The notes under the pieces are model-generated. The model had not been told where the DNA came from. It ran no database searches and was given only the letters and a program-made list of their open reading frames with translations. Shown here piece after piece: positions 14,723 through 27,593 of a stretch of DNA of 64,000 nucleotides. The position numbers and the translations under genes are program-made. This DNA is from Cyanoderma ruficeps (lineage: Eukaryota; Chordata; Aves; Passeriformes; Timaliidae). Within the stretch, counting starts at the first letter, position 1. Each line of letters starts with the position of its first letter. The stretch is taken from assembly GCA_008694505.1 (NCBI GenBank), contig VZDJ01007753.1, positions 25,750,039-25,814,038 on the forward strand, read 5' to 3'.

Positions 14723-16215
14723 TCCCCCAACTAGATTATATAAAGCACACTGAGGTGATCACAGGAGATATGTGTTGGGAAAATACCAAATAACAAAGTT
14801 TGGCAAGAAGGAATGCCTTTCTCTTGCTTAGTGTTGAATTGGCTGTCACTCAGAATGTAAGCCCAGTGATGCCCAGCCACTCTGACATCTGAGGACCAGC
14901 TGAAATGCAAGGGGGTTTATTTTCTGTCAAATTTTCTTCCCCTTTACACAAAAGAAAAGTTATCCTTACTCTTAACACAACAATGTCTGTGGTGGCAGTG
15001 TTTACTGAACCTTGCATAGTATAAAAGCTCGTGTTTATAGATTGCAGAGACCTGTGGGATAGTTCATGGTGCTCCTTCCAAAGCCTGGGATGAACATTAT
15101 TATGGGCTTTGCCAAGGCCAGGGCACTGGACTGAGTCTGGCAAATGATATATGCATCTGTGTGCTGTTAAAAGAGATAGAATGGGTATAGCCAGAGTAAT
15201 CAGTTTCATTAAATGCTTTGTATCTATAATTTATCTGATTCTAGAGCATATTAAATTGAAATTAAACTTCCAATACATTATTACAGGAACATATTCTCTT
15301 TCCTTTATGTCCCATTACGGCTGTGATTAATATATTCAAAAGTATACATTACACTGTCACAATAATGAACAAAGCTAAATGAATATAAATATCAGCAGTA
15401 AAATACAATAAAGTCCTGTGGTGCAATGGTAATGTTAGTCATTTTTGCATGAATAAATTGAAGTAGAGTGTGAAATTCCATAACTCTGCTGTGAAGCAAA
15501 GTCTCCAGCTGGCATGGACTGTCAAGTCTTTGCAGGACTAGTCTGTTGTAAATATTTATTGCCACTATTTTAATGCTTAGTCACAAAATAGATCTTTTAT
15601 TCTTCTGGGTGATTTCCTATCTGCACTGTGTTCCATTTTCGTTCTTTGGAAATGAAAGCTTGAGACATGATTCTGACAGAGTGAACTTGGGATGTAAAAA
15701 ATCAACAGAGAAACACTTGCTCTAGTCTCCTGCAACAACTGATCCAGCACTTGTGGCTGATTGCTGAGAATCTTTTGATGTTGAATTGTATTGGCCACAT
15801 TCATTGACTTTTTAAGACCAGAGAACAGTATTATCTGGTTTCAGCTCCTTTCATAGCACAGACACCACATCAAATGAATTGATTACTAAAATAAAAACAT
15901 CAGCAACCTGTAATCACTATTCTCTTGATTATTTGAGAATTCTCTTAATTACTAGACTAAGGGGTCCTTTACTATACAAGTCTCCAGTGCAAGCAAATAG
16001 AGAGCATAAGCAAGACAGCTCTTATTCTGATGGAGCAGTAAAACATACAGGGCAAGACGGGGTTTTTAAACTTTTGTTCAAGCTTGCAATGCATTTTCAA
16101 AGACTCTCTGATTCACAATGCAAAATCTGAACAAGTATATAGATTTTCTAGTACTTTCATTACAAACATGAGTTCAGATGAGCTAGCAATGTTATTATAC
16201 TGATGCATATTTGTA

Positions 16216-16340
16216 AAATTGGAGAATCATGCAGTTTGGAAGGGATGTCTAGACCTGGTCTGGAACAATGTCCTGCTTAAAGCAGGGTCAGCTAGAGTGG
16301 ATAATTGAGAGTAATTCCCAGCCTGTATAAAGATTACCTT
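16216..16340 (-). mobile_element. CR1 LINE 3' end, degraded
   Basis: In reverse orientation this keeps the CR1 tail words AGAATCAT, TTTGGAAGGGA, and a GCTTAAAGCAGGGTCAGCTAGAG segment of CR1 3'UTR type. It is short and diverged. Confidence 0.65.
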
Positions 16341-18983
16341 CGACCAGTGCACTGAAACTTGTATTCAGACGTTATTTGCCATGAACCTTGCCCCTTTTTC
16401 TAAGTCACCTCTTGCCAGGTAAGGAAGTCCTGATTAAAAAAAGAATGGTTTAGGTCTGTTGACCTTTCAGATGCAATCCCCACATCTTCCTGACAGATTC
16501 CCAGTGCATGTTAAAATGACATAAAGTATTTCCAGTGCATTTCCAAATGTGCTATTAAGAGTACCTTTGGCATGAAGGAATCCTGAGGTGCCCCAAAGGC
16601 AACTTTGTACCTGTCTTTGCTATCCCTGCCAAGGGGACTTGTCAAGATTACTCTGGGGATGGAAGAGTAAACCAGGAGTGTCATTCACTCCATGATCAGT
16701 TGCAAGATCTGTTGTTTTTCTGCTTTTGTGGAAGAGTTCTAGCTTGTGCAGGGGCTTGTTTGACCTCAGGTAGCTTCTGGAAGAAGGGGAAGCTGCCTTC
16801 CAGGGAGAGCCTGGAACAAGGCCAGCAAGTCTCCTTAGCCTTGTCAGTTGTGCACCTTGAGATCCCCTTCAATCCAGGCTTAGTAGACTGAACAATTCAA
16901 CATGACAAATATTGCTGTGACACTAGGTCATGGACAGAGCCCTACTGCCAGGCCATGGGGCTGCACGAAAAAATTCTTTGGAATTAAAAATACTCATTTG
17001 CTTGAATCCCAGGTGAAATGTTATCTAAAGAAGCAACTGAGCATTTTGTAATGATAGGAGGTTTTAACTTGGATAAAAACCATAAGTAGGAGCAAGAAAG
17101 GTTACATTTCTACATCATGGCTGAAAAGTCCTCATACAAAAGGAATATGCACATTCTTCTAGGAATCTGGAGACAGTAGAAAATGCTTCTTACTATTTAC
17201 CTGGCACATTATGAGGAGGAGATAGTAAGTTCCTGTGCTAACCATGTTTTTCACAAATAAAAGGACATTGTCCTACTTAGAGTTCAAATAAAGTTTCAGT
17301 TAAGTGTTTTGCTCTTTCCTGTGTACTTCTGTGCTGCTGTCTTTGGCAGGTTATGCTTGAGCCAATTTTTTTTTTCTTTTTTGAGACATTCACTATTTCT
17401 ATTTTTGAAAATAAAGTTGCGAAAACTATGTCAATGTCAAATACTGGGTAAAACCTGCTAGAAGTGACAGTATCAGAATGTGGTTTTACAGGCTTGTATA
17501 ATTTTTGGAGGTGATAAAAAACAAGAATAAAAAAATCCTTTTGTGATATGTTTAGTCTTTATATAAAGATAAGTTTTCTTTGTTCAGCATAGATCCTTGA
17601 AGGACTTCAGCAATCCCACCAGAAATCCGATTTTTATTAGCATTTTAGAAGAAGTACTTGTTGAAAAAACTATAGAGTTTGTTTGGAGAACTTTGGAACA
17701 TAGCTGTACTTTACTCATCCAGTAATGTCTGATCTTTTAAAATGAAATGACAATTTAGTCGAAATTGACTAAATGTTATGACAGGGATGGTCTGGTCGTC
17801 ATTTGCAAGCTGATGTCTAATGGTACTGTTAAAATACTTAACACCTAACTTTAAGTCATTGCTCCCTTGTAATATATGGATTGATCCATGAATTTAATAG
17901 TTCTGGTCCTAAGACCTGGATTTCACAATCCGAGGGTTTTGGTCTATATTGTGATCAGTGCAATGACTGTTTCTATTTTCAGGAAAATGGAAGTTTAATT
18001 TACAGCAAATGGAGGTTTCTTTACCTTGTGCTGGTACCAATTCTGCAATTTCTGCTGACTCTGCCAACATATTAAAGTGCAAGAGCAGCAAGCAGTCAGA
18101 GGACCCTCAGTGTATGGGGATGAACTGAAGAAACCTTCACAGTCAAGCAGTTCTTCACAATTGTGTTTCTGTTACCTGTCGATTAATTTATTTCCAAAAT
18201 GCACCATATAAAAAAACCCTTACTGTTTTCAGGGTTTATCAAAAGTGACATCAACTCACTTAAAAATCTTAATTTTGGGGAGAAGCAAGAGATTTTGAAC
18301 AGTTGAACTACATCACTTTAAAATCCCAGCAATAGGAAATATTCTTGTAAATTAATAATTTGTCTTATCTCTGAATAATTTACAATTTTACTTGTGCCAC
18401 TATAAGAATGGCTTGATGATCAGAATTATGTATCATTTTGAGTTTTGAGGAAGTGCTAGTGAGTTTTTGCAGCAGTTCCCATGCTGTCTATGTCTAGATC
18501 TGGGCTTACACTTTTTAATGCAAGGCCTGGACCTAATTCTTCACTCTCAAGAGTATGTATTGGAGAATTCTAATTAGCAAATAGGGAAGAAAGTTAAAAA
18601 GCTTGCATTTCAAAGAAGTAAAATGAAAATTGGATATAATTATCAAGGTAATGCTCTATTTGTAGTATGAAGAGTCAAGGAATCTGAATGAGAAGAAACA
18701 GAGAATGCTCAGTTAGACCATAACGTAGAAATAAACAAGCAGTCTGAACTGAATTAAACTACAGATATTTATATTAAAATGTAAAAGACTATAAGAACAG
18801 TATATATGTTACTGAAATGCCCTAAGATCATTGTACTTCAAAACACACCACAGATTTACATTCTTCTGACAAATTTATTAGAAATCCATTTTTGAAAGAA
18901 GAATTAAGAAGATGACTATGGTATTTTTGAAAGCTAACAAGAACCAAGGAGAAATACTGCCTGAAACAAGAGAACAAATACTG

Positions 18984-19542
18984 CACAGAATCACAGAATA
19001 TGCTGAGTTGGAAGGGACACACAATGATCATCAATTCCAACTCTCACACAAGACACCCCAAGAGTCACACCCTGTCCCTGACAGCATTGTCCAAACACTT
19101 CTTGAACTCTGTCAGGCTTGGTGCTGTGACCACTTCCCTGGGGAGCCTGTTCCAGTGCCCACCTCCCCTTTGGGTGAAGAATCTTTTACTAATATCCAAG
19201 CTAAACCTCTCCTGAAACAACTTTAGGCTATTCCCAGGTCACTGTCACCACAGAGAAGAGATTAGTGCCTGCCCCTGCTCTTCCCCTCACAGGAAGTTGT
19301 AACTGCAATGGGGTCTCTCCTCAGTCTCCTCCAGGCTGAACTGACCACGTGACCTCACCTGCTCCTCACACGGCTTCCCCTTCAGGCCCTTCACCATCCT
19401 CACTGACCTCCTTTGGACACTCTCTAACAGCTTCATGTCTTTTTTATATTGCAGTGACCAAAACTGCACACAGTATTCAAGGTGAGACTGCACCAGTGCA
19501 GAGCAGAATGGAAGAATCACCTACTTTGATAGCTTGACAGAT
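18984..19542 (-). mobile_element. CR1 LINE 3' part
   Basis: The left end is the reversed CR1 tail (AGAATCACAGAAT, GTTGGAAGGGACAC). Reading on the - strand, the right part encodes remnants of the CR1 ORF2 C-terminus (ALVQSHLEYCVQFW, LQYKKDMKLLESVQRR), with stops and shifts toward the 3'UTR. It is a 5'-truncated, dead copy of about 560 bp. Confidence 0.9.
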
Positions 19543-20957
19543 TACATTTATTTAATGGATAAACTAGAACATTAGTGACTTCTCAAGTTCCTGTTGAATA
19601 TTGTAACTTTGGAAAGAGAATCTGGTTACCTCTCCTAGTGGAGAAAGGTTTTTTGACAGTGGAAAAAGAGTTGTTTTTTTCTATTGTTGGCCGCAATGGG
19701 TTGCACACCCTGATGTAAGGTGGGGAAACCTTGTAAATACCTGGGAACGAGCTCTTCTTCTATCTGTATCCTAGTTGTAGGTTTGGCTCAGCTCTGCTGG
19801 GGATTATTTGCCACACACTGCATGCATCTTATTATATTAATGAATCATATCTGTGCATCATGGGAGAAATTTGGATCCTAGTGGAGATACTGGCAAACAT
19901 CCCACTGACTAAACAGCAGACTTAGTTGAACCCAGTTGAGACTAAGGGCACTAATGGATTCCTGCAGGGTATTTCTCAGCAAAAATGGCCTGCCCTGCTT
20001 CTGGCAAGCTTCTGAAACGAGGCAACCATTAGCTGTCCCATCAACTCTTTAAGTCCTTCAGGTAATGCATTTAACTTGAAATAGAAATGAACTGTTATTT
20101 GTATTTTTCAGACAAAGCTAAAATGATACTTCTAGAAAAGTGAGAATAAATGTTCTTTTTTAAAGCAAAGAGCAAAACCAACCTGTCAGTTTTCTGAATG
20201 CAATCTGTGTGATTAATGTGTCTCGAAATACAGACATTTCTATAAAATATTAATCACTTCACTTCTGGACTACATTAAATTACATTTAGCAATTCTGAAA
20301 TTCCTTCCATATATTTTATGAGCAAATAATATTTATTAAAATTTTTCATTCTGTAAACCACTTTCTGCATAATTTTACTGCTTTTGTTAAAAAATTTGAT
20401 TTGTTTGCCAGGCAAAATAGAAGTTCAAGGAGCATCCTAGGAGAAGAGATGACTTTTCTGAGCAGGAATTCAAGGAATGTACTTACTTTTCCTTATAGCT
20501 ATAGTGCACAAAATTTCAGACACGTGAATGTTGAAGAGTAACTGTTTTTTTAAAATCATCTTGCTTTTTTAACAGGATATAATCATTGTAGCTCCTCTAA
20601 TTTAAATTATTTACATAGGAAAGTCTATATTAAAGTTATAAATACAGTTTAAACGCTTGATGTATCTCATAGCACCCAGAATGATTGAAATGTGTTTAAT
20701 TTGCTGTTTAACTAAAAATTTCCCTAATTGCAAAAGTAACGTGGTAAGGTATTAGTTGTTTGATGTAATAAGGTGTATAGTTCACAAATGCATCTATCAC
20801 TTGACATGATTGTTTTCCTTTCAGTCTTATTAAGACAAAACTTGGTAGAGTGGGATTAGATGATAAGAAAACAAAATGGCAATGACGATACCTAGTGTCT
20901 AGTAATCACCGTATTTTCCCTTATTCACGTCTTCAGAGATAGAGAGGAGTGCCTCAC

Positions 20958-21132
20958 CTCTTTCATGTGCACAACAGATTCACTGTCAGACAAGGAAGAA
21001 GTTGGCAGGCTCATGAATACGCTAAAGGAGGAGAGCAGCTGTTCAGCAACAAAACCTTCCTGGCAGAGCCTTTCAGCCAGTTGCTGGACCATTTGACGTG
21101 GTGCTTGTGAGAGTGTGTGCATGCGGATGTAA
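20958..21132 (-). CDS. candidate internal coding exon of an unidentified gene
   Basis: On the - strand, 175 nt lie between a strong acceptor (TTTTTTCTTGCCTTTCCAG, ending 21133) and a consensus donor (AAAGAG|GTGAGG, 20958/20957). One frame is open throughout: one base, then 58 codons, ending at a codon boundary. The peptide starts YIRMHTLSQAPRQMVQQL and continues AERLCQEGFVAEQLL, then turns serine-rich. The pattern R-x-HTL-S, followed by an A-x-x-h-x-QE-A/G helix, resembles the start of the Sec23/Sec24 helical region. That would fit a Sec23-like protein such as the circularly permuted Ras family, but this is a weak, memory-based likeness. A pseudogene relic or chance frame is possible. I could not place a matching neighbour exon with confidence. 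Confidence 0.4.
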
Positions 21133-21430
21133 CTGGAAAGGCAAGAAAAAAGCTTATAGTGGAAGCACTGATGGTCATGTTAGCTCGGTAAATATGTAAC
21201 CTTTATAAGTGATGACTATTTTAAAATTTTTACATGTGAAAGAACCACTTTCATACTTTTCATACACCAAATGAGAAAAATGTCTATGTTGTTGTTTACT
21301 AGGACAGTTCTCATAAATGTAAATGCACTTAAGTTGTTTCTATTCCGTAATTGTCTTGACTGCAGTGTGTAAAATCTACAGATGGACAAAGGGAAGAACA
21401 GGCCTGTTACCCTGAACTGATACCAAGAAA

Positions 21431-21588
21431 GGGCAAAAGGAGAGAACTGCATATCTATTCAAGGCAATTATCATCTCTTATGAAGACATGGCTGTTCTGC
21501 ATTCTTCACGCAGGCTGAAGAGTCACATACACTTCGGGTGAAAAAACAGAACACATGTGCAGGAACAATAGGTTTCTAGAAGATATAT
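21431..21588 (+). repeat. local duplication, copy A
   Basis: About 160 bp that align with 22093-22262 at moderate identity. Shared words include GGGCAAAAG, TATCTATTC/GAAGGCAATTA, GTTCTTCAC/ATTCTTCAC, GGTGAAAAAA and CTAGAAG/CCAGAAGA. The two copies are about 660 bp apart in direct orientation. Confidence 0.65.
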
Positions 21589-21699
21589 TCCATAGTTCCA
21601 TTTCTTCACTGTTGTCCAGCTCCAAAGCACATTCTTCACACCAAGGATTAAAATCCAAAGGCATTGCAATTTTTTCTTCAAAATTTGGGCAGAAATTAC
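21575..21699 (-). other. weak second - strand exon-like stretch
   Basis: From a T-rich acceptor-like site (TTTTTTTAAG ending at 21700), a frame runs open for about 60 codons on the - strand. Its first 40 residues look protein-like (NFCPNF, MPLDFNPWCEECALEL, DNSEEMELW). There is no good donor near 21575, and the 3' part overlaps a duplicated non-coding-looking segment. It lies about 440 bp upstream, on the same strand, of the better candidate at 20958-21132. Confidence 0.2.
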
Positions 21700-22092
21700 C
21701 TTAAAAAAAGAGATGTGTGCGCCATAACGTCAAAAACTCTATTACATGAATAAATTTTGATTTGCATTTAAATGTGTTCATATGAATCCATTAACTCATC
21801 TTACAATGACAACAAAAGATCTTTTTCCTGTTTATTGTACATGGATAATAACTCAGGCTTTTATTTGGAAACACCTTTTAAGACATGTTTGCTCAACTGA
21901 CTATTTTCATGCATATGTGTTTTAATGTAGCATGTAAAGTATATGTCATAGGCATATAGAACCCATTTCAGAGTCAAAGCTTAGAATCCAAGTTTTATAA
22001 GTAAATGTTTACTGTTTTATTAACTTGCTATGAGCTCAGTCTGAACTCTCCTAATGAAGTCTCACCTGATTAAATACTGGATTCATAACACT

Positions 22093-22262
22093 GGGCAAAA
22101 GAATATAGATCAGTATCTATTGAAGGCAATTAGCACCTATTAGGAAACTAATGGCTGCTTTGTGTTCTTCACACTGAAAAAAACCCATAGAAGACGCACA
22201 TAAAATTTTGGTGAAAAAAACCACAACACATATGCACAAACAGTAGACTTCCAGAAGAGATA
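22093..22262 (+). repeat. local duplication, copy B
   Basis: Second copy of the segment at 21431-21588. Sequence on either side of the pair does not align convincingly, so this is either an old tandem duplication whose rest has decayed, or two insertions of one unknown repeat. Confidence 0.65.
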
Positions 22263-23849
22263 TTTGTTTGCCTTTGCCCAGGATTCTGATACATATACAA
22301 AAGAAAAGCCTATTCTGTCTCTCCACCATTAAGAGACAACCAGCAAGATTCAGCTGCTCTTTTCAGCATTTTTTTCCTAGCTCTCCCTTTACATGTGCAG
22401 AGGGAAGACACAAGCACATACAGTCCTATAATTGTAATTTGTCTTGGAACTATTGCAGCTTGGTAGTTGGTGAATATTCTTTTTGTGTATTAGATTAGCT
22501 ATTTAAGATAATTTCCATATAAGTAAAATACCTTTACAAGTATAGTTGCAATAGTAGAAATCAGTATGATCAATAGTGTGATCACTTTGTAATTGTAATC
22601 TGTTGCTAAAATGAATGTCTTCCCTGCTCTTTGCCTTGGCATTTGTTGCCTTTAAATCTCCCCTGATGTTTGCAATTTGGAAGAATCTCTTTTTCTTGTG
22701 ATATTAAAAAAATTGTCTCTGACAACATTTTATTAGAGAAAGAAAGGTGCTTTCCCTATAAGACTGCTTTAAAACACAATGCTTAGTACTGTTTCTTTAG
22801 AAATGTAATATTTTAGCATATTTTTCTCATAACATCTAAACTGTTACTATCTGATAGTACAATAACTTGGTTATTGAAATCACCTTGTTATGTTCAGAAT
22901 TTGACCAGAAATATTGTAGTCAAATGAAGCAATGTATTATTCATGCTTAGTTAGGTCAGCTGAACACATTTCAGCCTCACCGTGTTTGCAATCATCTTGA
23001 CTAGTGTCATAATATTTTCCATCACCTCTCCTGAGGCACATTTAGCACCTTTTTTTTCCCTCCCTTTTTAGAAAAAGAAATTCTCAATTATAGCTGTAAA
23101 GCAAACAGGCAACTGAAATCCACCCATTTCCTAAAGCTCTATTATCCCTGAGGCATCTGAAACAAAAACATATCAATACTAATTACTTAGCAGAAAGCAA
23201 TCAGGAAAACCTCACTCTCAAATCTCTCTTCTCCCTGTACTCCTATAACCAATGTGCCTCTAAACAGAAAAGCCTGAGTTGTCTGAAAGCACACAGGGAG
23301 ACTTGGTGATAGCAAAAGCAAGCCTTCTTTATGACCTTGACCCCACGAGTCTTTTCTGGTATCTTCTTCTCACAGCCCTCTCCTGGTTCACCTGTGATAA
23401 GTGTAATCTCTCCTCAGCAGCTCCCAGTGCTTCAACTCACTGATTTCAACAAGCAAGCAAGGAACAGAAGAGGTGTTGTTCATACAAATCTGTCCTTTCC
23501 CTTCATCAGAGTGATGGCTGTACTGAAATGAGGTATCATCAGTGAGTCCATAGGAACATCCATGCCTGCACAGACTGGCACCCAGGCTCCCAGCAGTATC
23601 CTCTGTGGGCTGGACAGCACCTGGGGCAGGCCTGCTGGGAGGCTCCAGCAAAGGGTGCAGGGTGCTTTGGGTGGCTTGGTGCTCTGCTGTGGCCAAGGCT
23701 TCCATAGGGCTGGGCTAGAACAGCCAGGGGCTTGGGACAGGAGTTAAAAGTGGCTCATTATAAGTAAAATAACAAACTGAAACAATCCCCTATTTCCTTC
23801 TCTATGTTCTTCATGTTGAGCTAAGCAATCATTTCTCAGTCTTTAGGTT

Positions 23850-23850
23850 N
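23850..23850. other. undetermined base (N)
   Basis: The single ambiguous position in the window, next to a T-rich simple repeat, probably an assembly or base-calling ambiguity. Confidence 0.95.
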
Positions 23851-23872
23851 AAGTGCTAAACCTCCTCTGGAA

Positions 23873-23908
23873 GTTTTGTTTTGTTTTTTTCTTTTCTTTC
23901 TTTCTTTT
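23873..23908. repeat. T-rich (CTTT)n tract
   Basis: TTTTGTTTTGTTTTTTT followed by CTTT units. An undetermined base (N) is 23 bp upstream at 23850. Confidence 0.8.
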
Positions 23909-26704
23909 CCTGAACTAATTAATGCAGGTAAGGTGTCTGGCTAATTTTCTTTTTCAGTTAACTTTTAAAAGAAGAATGATGGATTCCATATTTTTTCTCA
24001 GTCTCCCTCTCATGCTCTGTTAGATCTTGCTGCACTCATTTGGGATTTTCCAGTCCCTGGAAGTCATGGGGTTCATACCAGCAGAGTGGAACATAGCAAG
24101 GCTTACAAAAAGGCAGGCCTTCATAGCACAAAATGCTGAATGCATGAATTATGTGAATGCTTGATTTTGCATAAGCCAAGTTCATTGCAGTCACTGATCA
24201 AGCTCTTGATGTTTCTTTTGAAATGGTAGATGATCCAATGAATCAAAATGAATCAAAAATGGTGATCAATGTCATATTTAAATTTAAAAAATGAATAAAA
24301 TATTTGTTTAAAACACCACAACCCTAAAACCTGAACCCCCGAACTAGAAAAAGGGTGGAGTAGGAGAAAGGTAAAGAAAGGTGAGTTTTCTACCTGCTCC
24401 TTGTTTTGTCAGTGTACTGATGATCAGAAAACTGGTAATGCTGGTGAACTTTCCCCTCAATGCCACGGAATTATGCAGTGATGTGGGTCTCTTAGTAAGT
24501 AGATGCATTTATCTAAATGATTCCTATTAGAGACCAAACAGGCTCTCCTTAATAATTTGATGTGATGGTGTGTTTATGCTTCTATTTTACCCTCTCTTCC
24601 TGTATACAAATGTTTTTACATGGAGCACAATGAATTAACATGAGCATAGATAGCAGAACAATTTCAAAGTGTGTGAAGATTTTCTCACAAAGAAGGTGCT
24701 GTAACATTGATTCTTAAACTTTATGCAAAACAGTGACTTTCCCTTGAAGTGACACAGACCTGGCAGTTCTCCTGTTTAATGAGGAGTGTTGGGGAAGAGG
24801 TCTGAAATGCAGCTTGTAGTAAAATAATATGTGCAGATTTCATGTTCTGCAACCACCAACAGCACATTGATTTTTGGTTCAGTACACTGGTAAGATTGCT
24901 TGTTTTGCACTTCCAAGTGCTACAATGAAAGCAGTGATGGAGGGAGGGAGGGCAATTAAGAAAATGCTGTACTTGTAAGAAGTATGTGCATTGCTTATCT
25001 GATTTGTGGTTTGAAATCCATCGATTCCAGAAGCATGAGGAGATATGCACTTGCCTCCCATCTGGCTTCAGATCACCAGAATCAGAGGAAATTGATGTGC
25101 AAGCTACTAGAGATATACCAGGTGCTCATTTTATTTGTGTTTATAATCAGCCCTTGAAGTATGAGGATATTTCTATGGGGAAATCTGTAACAGGGAAAGG
25201 CTCAAGTAACAATAGTCATTGTAAATAACAAATGTTGCAAATCATTAATGACTTTCTTATGAGTTTCTGAGGGTTTACTAAAATGTTTCTTTGAACTGCC
25301 TTTCTGTATAATTTACAAAACAATAACCTACCTAAATTATTAATCATTTTGCATTATTATAGTTTATTTTTATGCCTTCTCTGAGTTACTGCGCTTCCTG
25401 TATTCTACTCAGTCATTGAAAGGGCTTTTTGAAAGTTTTCTTCTGACAAATATTCACAAATATTTCTGAGCAATTTCAATAAAATTTTATATTAAAATAC
25501 CTTGATGGCATTAATAATTTATCTTACTACTTCATTAGTGACATAAAATCTTTAAGTAGACCTAGAAATCTAAATATTATGCTCTCATAAAGGCATAAAA
25601 CTACCTGTTTTCTCATGGATTTGCAATTTTTACACCACTTTCCCTCTGAAACTTTATAAACCTTGCATGTCTTTTTAATATACATCTGAAATGATCTATG
25701 GGTGTGTCTCTACCCAACACTAAACTGCAAAGTCATAAATTTCATAGAGTCTAGGAAAAACACTGCATCCCTAATCTGCTTAGAACCCTGCTTGTTGGTT
25801 CACTGGACATAATTATTGACTTTTTGTAGCTTTGTGCAAAATCAAGGGGTTTAATAAGCTCTGCAATACCATAGCAAGATGCCTACTGCAGCCTTACAGA
25901 ACTTTTGCATGCTTCCTGGAAGGCCACAAGCAAAGTGAGTTTCTGCACAGCAGTTTCCTCTGATTATGGTGACCTGATGTGAGGAAATCTATATGAAAAT
26001 CAATCTCTGGCTTTACAGTCTTCCTGTGTTATATTAATTTTTGGAAGACTATTTAGGATCAGAGGAAGAAGAATTAGCTGATCTAATTCTGCCTGAAAAC
26101 CTGTATTTTTCCTTCAACAAGGAGTGCTTTTGGAGCTGGTGGTGTGTCTTACCAGGGTAACATGACAGGAAACCACTGGTGCCTGGTGCCTGGCTGCTGT
26201 GCATCCTTGTGAAGAGGGTCCCTCCACATTCCCTGCAGCCACTGAATCCTGCCAGCTGTTTCCAATTGAGGCACTCCTTGCTGGCCTTGCATGCTTCAGG
26301 GCTGAGCTTGCTGGGAAAAACTTCCTGCCATTCCCAAGCCTATTCACCTTGCTGAGCTTTTTTAAAAACTAAAATCAGGATCAAAGTAATTTCTACAATC
26401 AATTCCTACGTGAGAGATCTCCTACATGATGGAGCTTTACCAAAATTCTCTAATATTAACTGTTTATGGTAATTAATACCTAAGAGTTTCAGAAGAACAC
26501 AGATTTCCCTTAAATTTGTGTTAAGCTAAGAAATTTCAAAAGATTTTTTTGTCATATGAATATAAGCTTTTGATTCTAGTAATGTGAAATGGGACTTTAA
26601 TACTCTAAGGTATCTGTTTTCAACACCCCCCATCCCCCTCAAAAAACTCAAAATCAGGTAATTCAAATGAAAATTAAGTTCCTGTTTTATGCTTGTTTAG
26701 CTTG

Positions 26705-26727
26705 CTCTTTCTTTCTTTCTTTTTTTG
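26705..26727. repeat. (CTTT)n microsatellite
   Basis: Three to four CTTT units and a terminal T-run. Confidence 0.7.
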
Positions 26728-27487
26728 AACTAGGATGTGACTGAAAAACTCTTGAGCAAATGCTGCGATTACAACGTCAAATAATTTTACATTTCTTAAA
26801 TGTGGACCTACCTAAGATGAGTATTTCTAGAAATATTCTCGCATAAGCCATTGTCCATGCTAGGCCGTTCAGTCAAATTTAACACAAAATGTTTTAGCTA
26901 GTTAGAATTTTCTCAAAAATTCAAGTTTACAGGCAATGCGTCCTTAGAAAGGATCTGATGTTGTAAATCTTTTAATTTCCTAATTTTCAAATGTAAAAAC
27001 TTTAGGCTGTGCATACAGTATGAAAAATGCACAGAATGAACCATATTGTTATTAAATATTATGATTACAGATATAACAGTCAAAACTTGGACTGTGCCAA
27101 GAATGAGGTTGCTAGTAAAATATTAATTTGTTCCTTTGTATGCGTACATATAAATTATCTTTAGTAATAAATGATGCAGAGAATATGTGTGCACAAAAAT
27201 AAGGTGTATGTGCATGATGACCATAGATGTCCTGTTCACTGTGGTAGACGGGATAGAACAGATTAGCAGCTACCTAGTGGCTCTTTTATACATGCCATGC
27301 CTCACCTGCCACTGCCTGAGGAAACTCAGCTCCAGAGGCAGGAGCACGAAGCTCCTCAACCCTGTCCCTGTGGGGATGGGGTTCACGTACAGCCCTGGAG
27401 GGCTCTGAGAATGGGAGTGGGATTTCACTTCCTGCAAGCCATGTGGGGACCCCTTGGAGTGCCTCTGCTGCGTTGGGTTGCTTAACC

Positions 27488-27593
27488 TGACTCCCAAGCT
27501 GTCCAGTGCTCGGTGTGCCCTGTGAAGGAATGTCCTACAGTGACTCCCAAGCTGTCCAGTGCCTGGTGTACCCTGTGAAGGAATGTCCTATGC
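27488..27593 (+). repeat. 53-bp tandem duplication (two copies)
   Basis: Two adjacent units of 53 bp (27488-27540 and 27541-27593) share TGACTCCCAAGCTGTCCAGT and CCTGTGAAGGAATGTCCTA, with only a few differences. It lies about 300 bp upstream of the promoter CpG island. Confidence 0.9.

Larger units (their letters stand above)
13336..18983. other. intergenic, AT-rich
   Basis: This holds the A-rich tract at 14.7 kb and the CR1 scrap at 16.2 kb. No other supported feature was seen on either strand. Confidence 0.45.
22263..27487. other. intergenic, proximal upstream of ARHGAP5
   Basis: AT-rich DNA with short simple repeats. GC-richer stretches at 23.55-23.75 and 26.1-26.35 kb carry no convincing frame and no repeat that I recognise. 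Distal regulatory DNA is possible but nothing shows it directly. Confidence 0.45.

Noticed and set aside
17970..18060. - strand exon-like stretch ending at GCACAAG|GTAAAG
   Set aside because: The donor is good, but a stop lies upstream and the only usable acceptor would leave a 36-nt exon. This is not above chance.
24986..25228. 80-codon + strand frame with some protein-like residues
   Set aside because: It has no supporting splice sites or start context, no recognisable motif and a length common by chance in this window.
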